Source of the DNA: Spirochaetaceae bacterium
GTDB lineage: Bacteria; Spirochaetota; Spirochaetia; Treponematales; Breznakiellaceae
Length of the DNA stretch: 9,856 bases
Assembly: GCA_031258335.1 (NCBI GenBank)
Contig: JAIRMY010000069.1
Coordinates: 1-9,856 of the forward strand
Reading direction: 5' to 3'
Below the pieces are notes generated by a model, which did no database searches, had not been told where the DNA came from, and saw only the letters and a program-made list of their open reading frames with translations. Position numbers and translations under genes: made by a program. Below, one piece after another: positions 1-6,130 of the stretch (position 1 is the stretch's first letter; the number at the start of each line of letters is the position of its first letter).

Positions 1-2765
1 TTGTCGCCGTCCCGTATCACGAGTACGTCAACACGTATAGACCCTGAGACGCTGGATGACTGCCCCTCGACATCTGTAACGGTGAATGTGTACGGGTAGT
101 CCATAGCCGACTGTACCAACTCGCCGGTCTTGGAACGTCCGTCCCAAACGAGTTCGCGGGTTATCTGCGATTTCCCCGAAGCCGTCCAGAATGACTGTCG
201 CCCCTGCGGGTCCAGTACCTCGAATGTCCAGCTTTCGAAGGGGAGGTACGAGAACGCGCCAAGCGTGATGTACTCCTCGTCGTCAACGCCGTCGTTGTCG
301 GGGCTAAAGAATTCGGGACGCTTCTGGGCGGAGATAACGGGCGGTTGGGCTGAGCAGACGAAGGCCGGGCTTTCCGTGCGGACGGACTTACCCCGCGTGT
401 AGCCCGCTTCCAGTACGCCTATGAATACGCCGTCCGCCGCCTCTCCGTTCCCTAGCCTGCCGTCCCATTCGATTCTTTCCGGCACGGTATCTCCTGTACC
501 CCGCCAAATTCTCACAGGTTCACCTGTAGGATCCTCGGCGTTCACCAACTTGAATATCCAGCTATCCAAGCCGTCTTTGGGCGTTGAGGTTATGTCAAAA
601 ACCTGCGCCGTTGTTTTGTTTCCGTTGGGAGCTATAGTTTCATGCTCTGTGATTATCCATGCACGGGTGGGGCGGGTATCTATCGTGATACCGTTAAGTT
701 CGACAGTTGTACGGTTACCCGCCGGATCCTGCGCCGACAGGGTGAAGCGGTATACGCCGTCGTTTACCACATTTCCTGAATCGTCCGTGCCGTCCCAGTC
801 AAACGAAGGGGTAACGCCGTCATACCAGACAAAGTTGCGGACAGGCGCGGCGCCTCTGGCTTCCTGCGGCACGATGGCACCGGTCCAGAGTCTTTCCGGG
901 TCTGTTTTTATCACGAGTGGGATGACCCTGCGCGTGGAATCCGGTTCAGGGTCGAAAAGCAGGTATGCGGCATCCACGAGAGCGGCCGGCGGCGTGGTAT
1001 CCAGCGTGATAGGACCGGCGGAAACATTTGAAACGCTGCCGTTACGCGCTACGGTGCGCAGTCTGGCTTGATATGAGCCTTCGGGCGCTGGCGCTCCGCT
1101 ATCCGTCTTGCCATCCCAGACTATGGAAGGTGGCAGTCCGCCGTCTCCCGTGTATGTACGCGCAATCCTGCCCTCTGAGTCCGTTACGGCAAGCGAGTAT
1201 AGAACTACGCCGCTTTCCGATTTTGAGGTGAGGTTGAAACGCACGGTATCCTGTACGCCGTCTCCGTTGGGTGAAAATGCCTCAGGCGCCGCCGACAGTA
1301 TCAATTCCGTGGCGCTGTTATCAAGCGTGAACGGGAGACTCACCGCCTGTCCAAAATTGCCGGCAAGGTCTGTGCAGAGGACGCGGTACGTGTAATTCCC
1401 GTCCGGGCATAGGATGCCTGAATCGGAGAGTCCGTTCCACGCGAGTAGGGGCGCGGGATTGCCGCCCAGGTCAAAACCGCGTACAACGCCGCCCTCCTTG
1501 TTTACGATTTCGCCGCGCCACGATGTATTTTCCGTGGATAAGGTCTGACGCAGTACCATCGTATCCTTGTCGCCGTCCCCGTTAGGCGAGAATATGTCTT
1601 CGGGCAGGGTGATTGCCGCCTGCGGCCTTGTCCTGTCGAGCACAAAATCGGGCGAAAATTTTTCCGGCGTAACGTAACCGTTCAGGTACGAGGCGGTGAG
1701 CCGCGCCCTGTACGTTCCGTTTGCAAGCGGGAGTCCGAAATCATCAAACCCGTCAAAAACTATATTTGCCAGGGCTGAAGCGGTACCTGAGTAAACTTTT
1801 TTTACTTGAGACGATGAATTTAGCACTTCAACGCGCCAGTTTTGGAGGGAATTTCCCGCCTGTGGCGTCGGGATCGAGGGAATCAGTGTTATCGTTTTGA
1901 TCCGCGCATCCGTTCTGCCCTGCGGGGCGATCTCGGAAGGGCTTTCGGGTGGCGAGAAGTAGCGGCTGCCGCTTATCGCTATGTTTGTTACAGGCTTGTC
2001 GCCTGAGTAAACTATGTTTGAAACACGGGCTTGAGGCGAAACATTTCCGGCGCGGTCCGTGCTTTTTATCGTGTAAGAGTATACGCCGTCCGGGACGAGG
2101 GTGTTTGAACTATCGCGCCCATCCCAAACTATGTCGTCGGGTTTGGAAGCGCGGAGCGTCCACGAGCGGACTACGGTATCTGAGGTATCGGCGATAGCCG
2201 CCGTCCAGAGATCCTCAGTAGAACCTGTCTGCCTTATCCGTATTGATGATTTAGCCCCCTCGCCAAAGAATTTTTCTTGCGTTGAAGGCTGGGACAGTTC
2301 TATGGCAGGAGGAGTGCAGTCTACGATGACGACGTGCTTATCAGATTCGGAGACGTTGCCGTTGTCGTCCGCCGTGTGTATTGAATAGAAGTAGCGCCCG
2401 TCCGGGGCGGTCTCGCCCAAATCCGTCGTCCCGTCCCAGGTTACCGAACTTGGCACAGGCACGCTCTGCTTGGGCGTGGTGATTATTCGCCAGAATTCCT
2501 TGAAGCTAAGGCTCACCGGTAGGGTTTCTTTATTTCTGATCATGCGGACGGTGTTTCCGCCCTCGTCCGTTACTACAAGCCTCCATTCTTTGATATAACG
2601 CTTGTCCGTTATGATGAAAGGGAGGGTAAGCGTATCCTTTACCCCGTCGTTGTTTGGCGAGATGTAGATTTCAGGAAAGCCCGCCGCGGGCGGGGATTCG
2701 TCCGTACCTATGGAAAACGCAGCAACGCAGAGTAAAACACCGGCGATAACAGGTGATTTTTTCAT
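1..2765 (-). CDS. Large secreted FlgD-Ig-like repeat protein, C-terminus beyond the left edge
   Basis: The reading frame is open without interruption from the ATG at 2765-2763 to base 1, giving 921 codons and no stop, so this is a 5' partial gene. The N-terminus (MKKSPVIAGVLLCVAAFSIG) is a signal peptide. The rest is eight tandem units of about 107 residues. Each ends in a hydrophobic-WDG-x-D-x-G...DG-x-Y-x-(Y/F) strand, with the W/F at residues 110, 214, 337, 443, 550, 657, 767 and 874, and several open with a (F/I)SPNxDGxxD motif (near residues 36, 393, 498, 820). This is the pattern of FlgD-type Ig-like and related beta-sandwich repeats of secreted or cell-surface proteins. The molecular role is unknown; scaffold or adhesion is an inference. 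The last visible residues (DVLVIRDGD) recall spirochaete proteins that continue into an OmpA-like peptidoglycan-binding domain, which cannot be seen here. The start is uncertain: AAGG lies 4 bases upstream, but an in-frame ATG at 2822 would add 19 residues including five consecutive Arg. Confidence 0.87.
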   Translation of the reverse strand, partial: MKKSPVIAGVLLCVAAFSIGTDESPPAAGFPEIYISPNNDGVKDTLTLPFIITDKRYIKEWRLVVTDEGGNTVRMIRNKETLPVSLSFKEFWRIITTPKQSVPVPSSVTWDGTTDLGETAPDGRYFYSIHTADDNGNVSESDKHVVIVDCTPPAIELSQPSTQEKFFGEGAKSSIRIRQTGSTEDLWTAAIADTSDTVVRSWTLRASKPDDIVWDGRDSSNTLVPDGVYSYTIKSTDRAGNVSPQARVSNIVYSGDKPVTNIAISGSRYFSPPESPSEIAPQGRTDARIKTITLIPSIPTPQAGNSLQNWRVEVLNSSSQVKKVYSGTASALANIVFDGFDDFGLPLANGTYRARLTASYLNGYVTPEKFSPDFVLDRTRPQAAITLPEDIFSPNGDGDKDTMVLRQTLSTENTSWRGEIVNKEGGVVRGFDLGGNPAPLLAWNGLSDSGILCPDGNYTYRVLCTDLAGNFGQAVSLPFTLDNSATELILSAAPEAFSPNGDGVQDTVRFNLTSKSESGVVLYSLAVTDSEGRIARTYTGDGGLPPSIVWDGKTDSGAPAPEGSYQARLRTVARNGSVSNVSAGPITLDTTPPAALVDAAYLLFDPEPDSTRRVIPLVIKTDPERLWTGAIVPQEARGAAPVRNFVWYDGVTPSFDWDGTDDSGNVVNDGVYRFTLSAQDPAGNRTTVELNGITIDTRPTRAWIITEHETIAPNGNKTTAQVFDITSTPKDGLDSWIFKLVNAEDPTGEPVRIWRGTGDTVPERIEWDGRLGNGEAADGVFIGVLEAGYTRGKSVRTESPAFVCSAQPPVISAQKRPEFFSPDNDGVDDEEYITLGAFSYLPFESWTFEVLDPQGRQSFWTASGKSQITRELVWDGRSKTGELVQSAMDYPYTFTVTDVEGQSSSVSGSIRVDVLVIRDGD

Positions 2766-2773
2766 TCTGCCTT

Positions 2774-2802
2774 GGGGTTTAATACCCCGCCGCCTGCGGC
2801 GG
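2774..2802. repeat. Two overlapping hairpins before the large repeat gene
   Basis: A perfect palindrome at 2787-2802 has 7-bp arms (CCGCCGC, then CT, then GCGGCGG). A second inverted pair, GGGGT (2774-2778) and ACCCC (2784-2788), shares two bases with it, so the two hairpins compete. In the minus-strand transcript both lie directly upstream of the AAGG ribosome-binding site and the ATG at 2765, so they could affect translation. The GC palindrome belongs to a short family found in other gaps of this window. If translation instead began at 2822 the palindrome would be coding and specify a run of Arg. Confidence 0.5.
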
Positions 2803-2868
2803 TTAGAATCAGTAGCACTCATAAAAATTGGTAGTAAACCCCCCATATGATAAATTTCCTTACAGAAC

Positions 2869-2900
2869 GAGCATCCCCGCCGCTTGCGGCGTGGATGCTC
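2869..2900 (-). terminator. Strong hairpin just after the barrel gene
   Basis: Two 15-base arms, matching at 14 of 15 positions, flank a two-base centre: GAGCATCCCCGCCGC, TT, GCGGCGTGGATGCTC. It begins one base beyond the TAA of the outer-membrane protein gene. The stem is stable enough for a terminator, but the transcript continues with GTTCTGTAAGG and not a U-tract. A leaky terminator, a 3'-end stabiliser or a Rho-assisted site therefore fit as well. If leaky, it would reduce but not abolish read-through into the repeat protein gene 136 bases further on. Confidence 0.5.
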
Positions 2901-2901
2901 A

Positions 2902-3915
2902 TTACTCGGCTTCTCCCAGCTTGATTACCGGCGGGTCCTTGTCTATGCTGCCAAATTCAGCGGACAGCCCGGCGGAAAAAAGGTTAGTCTTATCGTCAAG
3001 CCTCTGGTAAAGGGTAGAAACGCTTAAATCCGTCTTTTCCCAGCCTTGTTTCATCAGAATATCGGAACCGCCGGTGTTTGCCGTCCATTTGACCGCTATC
3101 CCCAGAAACGGGGTATGCGGACCTATTTCGTGCACCAACTCCCATATATTCATGTCCCAGCCAAGCGAAACCGTTATGATTTTTACGATGCCAAGCTCCG
3201 CCCCCAAACTGAGCAGCGCGTTTTTGAAGGTAGGAATGGCAAGGTCGGCTGAAAAACCCGCGGAAAATTTGTCGTTTTCAAATAAAACGGCGGCAAAACC
3301 GCCTTTTACCGTGAAAACGCCCGGGAAGTTGTCAAAAGCATCGTTGCTGAAGGTTTTTCCTATGTTGGCAACCGCGGCAGACACCCTGGCATCCTTTAAA
3401 AAACTGAGATTCCCTATCCTGTACACAAATCCAAGATCGAGTCCCGCCGCAAAATTATCGCCGTATTTGGACGTGGCGCCCGCGAAAATCGAAACGCCGG
3501 CGTACAGGTTTTCGGTAACATCCCGCGCCCAGCCGAAATGGCCGCTGAACGTGTTCCCCGGCGGGTAAAGCGGCGCTTCCATGAAAGCCCCCTGCAACAC
3601 GCCTGTCCAAACACCCCAGCGGCTTGGTAACAGCGCCCCCGCGAGGAAGGCGAAACCGGCATCGGCATCCCCTGTCATTATAGACGCGCCCAAGTCGGCT
3701 GAGACCCGCTGTAACGGCGCCGTAAGGGCAGGATTCATGTTTATTGAGTAAGGTCCGGCATCGTAAAGACCGCCGCCCACCGTCGAGGCGGCGTTTGCGA
3801 TGAAGCCAGGAAAGCCGAGTAAAAAAAGATTTTCGCCATAGGGCGGAGGATCTTTCGCGTATGCGCCGCCTGTAATGATCGCGGCTAAACCAATGGCAGA
3901 GATAAATTTTTTCAT
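2902..3915 (-). CDS. UPF0164/FadL-like outer-membrane beta-barrel protein
   Basis: A 337-residue exported protein. Residues 1-20 (MKKFISAIGLAAIITGGAYA) form a signal peptide with a good AYA cleavage site. The mature part is rich in alternating aromatic/Gly strands such as LYAGVSIFAGAT and AAGLDLGFVYRIG, the look of a beta-barrel. An early NMNPAL motif (residues 59-64) resembles the NPA-type N-terminal motif of FadL-like and UPF0164 proteins, a family well represented in Treponema. FadL-type barrels import hydrophobic molecules; that role is an inference here. The start at 3915 is chosen because GGAGGGGG sits 7 bases upstream and the signal peptide begins there. An in-frame ATG at 3942 would put that ribosome-binding site inside the gene. 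The C-terminus does not end in a typical barrel strand with a terminal aromatic but in a short polar tail (DKDPPVIKLGEAE). It lies 64 bases after the YejA-like gene and before the repeat protein, probably in the same transcription unit. Confidence 0.8.
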   Translation of the reverse strand: MKKFISAIGLAAIITGGAYAKDPPPYGENLFLLGFPGFIANAASTVGGGLYDAGPYSINMNPALTAPLQRVSADLGASIMTGDADAGFAFLAGALLPSRWGVWTGVLQGAFMEAPLYPPGNTFSGHFGWARDVTENLYAGVSIFAGATSKYGDNFAAGLDLGFVYRIGNLSFLKDARVSAAVANIGKTFSNDAFDNFPGVFTVKGGFAAVLFENDKFSAGFSADLAIPTFKNALLSLGAELGIVKIITVSLGWDMNIWELVHEIGPHTPFLGIAVKWTANTGGSDILMKQGWEKTDLSVSTLYQRLDDKTNLFSAGLSAEFGSIDKDPPVIKLGEAE

Positions 3916-3933
3916 CGTGAAACCCCCTCCATC

Positions 3934-3981
3934 AGCATACACAAGGCAGCCGGATTTGAGAAGCCGCGTTTTTTGTATGCT
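3934..3981. repeat. 8-bp inverted repeat between the YejA-like and barrel genes
   Basis: AGCATACA at 3934-3941 and TGTATGCT at 3974-3981 are perfect inverted copies separated by 32 bases. One arm overlaps the stop codon of the YejA-like gene. The other lies a few bases before the ribosome-binding site of the barrel gene. It may be an mRNA stem controlling translation, or an operator pair. A T-run (3970-3974) precedes the right arm, but no plus-strand gene ends here. Confidence 0.4.
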
Positions 3982-5764
3982 AGCGTACCCACCAGCAGTC
4001 TATGCCTATGTCGTACTTGGGGCGGACTTCAGGGATGCCGAATTTGTTCTTGTAGGCGAGGCGGTAATGGTCAAGAAACCATTCGGGTATCATGTAGTTG
4101 TTCCATGTGAGTACGCGGTCAAATGCCCGGCCCGCGGCGGTAAGCGCGGCGTCGTCCTCCTGATGGGCGGCGATGAACTCGGTGAGATAATCCACCGCCG
4201 CATCGGAAACGCCCGGCGTGTTCCATGTCGAGTCTATGTACCGCGAATTCCAGAGTATCAACAGGTCGGAACTCGGATAGGGGAAGGCAGGTGCGCCACG
4301 GGCAAGCATATCAAAATCACGGGAGCGCAGGAGGTTTATGTACTGGCTCTGGTCTACCGTGCGTATGCGCATATCTATGCCGTAGCGGACAAGGTTGTTG
4401 CGGAACGGTATCAAAAACCGCTCGCTCGTGCTGTCGTATATCATAAATTCAAAGCTGAACTGTTCGCCTGTTTCCACGTTGAGCAGCCTGCCGCCCTTTA
4501 ACTCCCAGCCCGCATCGGAAAGCAGCCTGAGCGCCTCGCGGGCGCCCGGCCTTATGTACCCGCTACCGTCCGTTACAGGCGGCTCGTACTCCCGCGTAAA
4601 CACTTCGGGCGGGATGAGGCTGCGTATAGGCTCCAGAATTTCCAATTCTTCCGGGGAAGGAAGCCCCCGCGCCTCGTACTTTGTGTTCTGAAAGAAACTG
4701 CGGAGCCGCTTGTACTGCCCGTAGAACAGGTTGGCGTTTATCCACTCAAAGTCGAAGAACAGAGCGAGCGCCCTCCGTACCCGTATGTCGCTGAAGATGG
4801 GGCGCTGTATGTTGAACGTAAGCCCGTTTGCCGCAGCGGGCCGCAGGTCGGGCGGTTCGGAACGTACTATAGCGCCGTCCTCGAATATTTTGCCCGTGTA
4901 CCCCGTCGCCCAGTTAGAGGCGGAATTCTCCACGCGGATGTCATACTCCCCAGCCTTGAAAGCCTCAAACGCAACGCTGCTGTCCCGGTAGTAGTCGTAG
5001 CGTATAGTGTCGAAGTTGTAGATACCCTTGTTTACCGGAAAATCCGCCGCCCAGTAGTCCTTTACCCGCTCCAAGACCACGTACTGCCCCATCTTGTAAT
5101 CCTTCACGCGGTAGGGCCCCGTACCCAGAGGCGGGATGATCAGCGGCTCCGAAAAATCATGCCGCTCCCAGAAACGCTTTGGAAACACGGTAAACTCGGC
5201 TATGGACATCATCTTTTCCTTGTCGCCGGGGGAAAGGTCGAAGCGTACACGGTTACCCTCCAGCACGCTCGCCTTAACATCGGCGTAGAACGAGCGGAAC
5301 TGCGGCACACCTTTTTCAAAAATGATGTTGAATGAGAACGCCGCATCCTCAGCGGTGATAGGCTGCCCCTCGTTGTCCCTCGCGTCAGGGTTTATCGTCA
5401 GAATGATGAAAGAATAGTCATCGGCGTACTCAACCTCGCTTGCGATGAGCGGGTAGAGTACATCAGCCTCGTCATCGCTCCCCTTCATCAGCGTATCGTA
5501 GAAGTATTGATAGCCCACGGCGCAGGCGCCGCGCAACGCGTACCGGTGAAAGTTGTCGTAAGTCCCGGTCGTATGCAGAGTGATGCCGCCGCCCTTGGGC
5601 GCATCGGGATTCGTGTAGTTAAAATGGGTAAAGCCTTGTTTGTACAGCGGCTCGCCGTGAAGCGTGATGTACGACGCCTTGATTGTTTTCACAGCCGCGG
5701 ACTGAGCGATGAGTATCTGCGCAACAAGCAGAAACACGCAAGCCCAGAAAAATTTTTTAAGCAT
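3980..5764 (-). CDS. yejA: YejA-family periplasmic oligopeptide-binding protein (SBP family 5)
   Basis: A 594-residue extracellular solute-binding protein of an ABC importer. The signal peptide spans about residues 1-24 (hydrophobic core FFWACVFLLVAQILIA). YejA hallmarks run the full length: HFNYTNPDAPKGG (47-59), ITAEDAAFSFN (136-146), PPLGTGPYRV (211-220), RYDYYRDSSVAFEAFKAGEYD split across 255-275, NWATGY (284-289), FDFEWINANLFYGQY (337-351), LPSPEELEILEP (368-379), VTDGSG (397-402) and a C-terminal WW (591-592). The length is normal for the family. In proteobacteria YejABEF imports peptides such as microcin C; the ligand here is unknown. No permease or ATPase gene follows, so it must use components encoded elsewhere or have another role. 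The start ATG overlaps the end of the ComFB-like gene by 8 bases and has no good ribosome-binding site, which suggests translational coupling. No lipobox is evident, so it is probably a soluble periplasmic protein. Confidence 0.93.
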   Translation of the reverse strand: MLKKFFWACVFLLVAQILIAQSAAVKTIKASYITLHGEPLYKQGFTHFNYTNPDAPKGGGITLHTTGTYDNFHRYALRGACAVGYQYFYDTLMKGSDDEADVLYPLIASEVEYADDYSFIILTINPDARDNEGQPITAEDAAFSFNIIFEKGVPQFRSFYADVKASVLEGNRVRFDLSPGDKEKMMSIAEFTVFPKRFWERHDFSEPLIIPPLGTGPYRVKDYKMGQYVVLERVKDYWAADFPVNKGIYNFDTIRYDYYRDSSVAFEAFKAGEYDIRVENSASNWATGYTGKIFEDGAIVRSEPPDLRPAAANGLTFNIQRPIFSDIRVRRALALFFDFEWINANLFYGQYKRLRSFFQNTKYEARGLPSPEELEILEPIRSLIPPEVFTREYEPPVTDGSGYIRPGAREALRLLSDAGWELKGGRLLNVETGEQFSFEFMIYDSTSERFLIPFRNNLVRYGIDMRIRTVDQSQYINLLRSRDFDMLARGAPAFPYPSSDLLILWNSRYIDSTWNTPGVSDAAVDYLTEFIAAHQEDDAALTAAGRAFDRVLTWNNYMIPEWFLDHYRLAYKNKFGIPEVRPKYDIGIDCWWVR

Positions 5765-6053
5765 GACCGGGATTCGAACAGACCCTGTCTATGGCGAGTC
5801 CTACCGCCTCTTCAATACTTTTTAGATAAGCGGTATCATTCTTCGCCTCGGCTGTGTAAAGTTCACCCAAAAGTGAACAGCGGTAAAGCGGCTTAACCAT
5901 GTTCAAAGCCATGGCCGCCATATCGACAACACAGTCATTGCATCTACAAACATCCTGTTTACACTGATCAAGCTGACGAGCCAACTCACCGAGCACAATT
6001 TTTTCGGCTGCGTTTGAAAGATTTTGAAAATCATAATTTTCAAGTCCTGCCAT
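5757..6053 (-). CDS. ComFB-family small protein
   Basis: A 98-residue cytoplasmic protein without signal peptide or membrane segment. The family signature is at residues 31-57: C31-x4-C36-R-C38-x2-C41, then VVDMAAMALN, then a P-x-Y (P55, Y57). This matches the CxC-x2-C...D-(I/M)-A-x-x-ALN-x-x-x-P-x-Y core of late competence protein ComFB. The cysteines could bind a metal; a short helical tail follows. ComFB was named for the Bacillus comF operon; work in cyanobacteria has linked relatives to cyclic-di-GMP binding. Neither role is shown here. The start at 6053 is chosen over an in-frame ATG at 6083 because the latter adjoins the promoter -10 box, while 6053 has a doubled AGGAG upstream. It is first in a unit with the YejA-like gene, overlapping it by 8 bases. 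Confidence 0.82.
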   Translation of the reverse strand: MAGLENYDFQNLSNAAEKIVLGELARQLDQCKQDVCRCNDCVVDMAAMALNMVKPLYRCSLLGELYTAEAKNDTAYLKSIEEAVGLAIDRVCSNPGHA

Positions 6054-6070
6054 ATCACTCCTCACTCCTC
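6054..6070 (-). promoter_or_regulatory. Duplicated ribosome-binding site of the ComFB-like gene
   Basis: The minus strand reads GAGGAGTGAGGAGTGAT directly before the ATG at 6053. The AGGAG core therefore occurs twice, 4 and 11 bases from the start codon. This fixes the start at 6053 and may give strong or slip-tolerant initiation. Confidence 0.65.
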
Positions 6071-6074
6071 GATC

Positions 6075-6103
6075 ATTATACATTATCCATTTTCAATTTT
6101 CAA
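6075..6103 (-). promoter_or_regulatory. Sigma-70-type promoter of the ComFB/YejA unit
   Basis: On the minus strand TTGAAA (6103-6098) is followed by a 17-base spacer and a perfect TATAAT (6080-6075). Transcription would start near 6068, giving a leader of about 15 bases before the ATG at 6053. This is the best promoter in the window. It separates the ComFB/YejA unit from the acyl-CoA synthetase gene upstream. The spacer contains a second copy of TTGAAAA, so the region is AT-rich and slightly repetitive. Confidence 0.7.
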
Positions 6104-6114
6104 TTATACCGCGA

Positions 6115-6130
6115 TACCGCCTGCGGCGGC
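6115..6130 (-). terminator. GC hairpin abutting the acyl-CoA synthetase stop
   Basis: Immediately after the TGA (6133-6131) the minus strand reads GCCGCCGCAGGCGGTA, which folds into a CCGCC/GGCGG stem with a three-base loop. There is no U-tract, so termination strength is doubtful. It shares its core with the palindromes at 2787-2802 and 2877-2890. Confidence 0.4.

Noticed and set aside
130..1395. Plus-strand open frames, including one of 216 codons at 421-1071
   Set aside because: They are antisense to the uninterrupted minus-strand repeat protein, whose eight-fold motif pattern and exact codon count prove that frame. Their translations are low-complexity Ser/Pro/Arg with no recognisable domain.
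2697..2765. Lipoprotein signal in the repeat protein (Cys at residue 13)
   Set aside because: The residues before the Cys (VLL) are a poor lipobox even by looser spirochaete rules, and the Cys lies within the hydrophobic core. Ordinary signal peptidase cleavage is more likely.
3934..3981. Inverted repeat as the ends of a tiny transposable element
   Set aside because: The arms are 8 bp, there is no target-site duplication and only a 32-base centre.
3875..4501. 208-codon plus-strand frame
   Set aside because: Antisense to the well-supported YejA-like protein and the start of the barrel gene; no domain and no ribosome-binding site.
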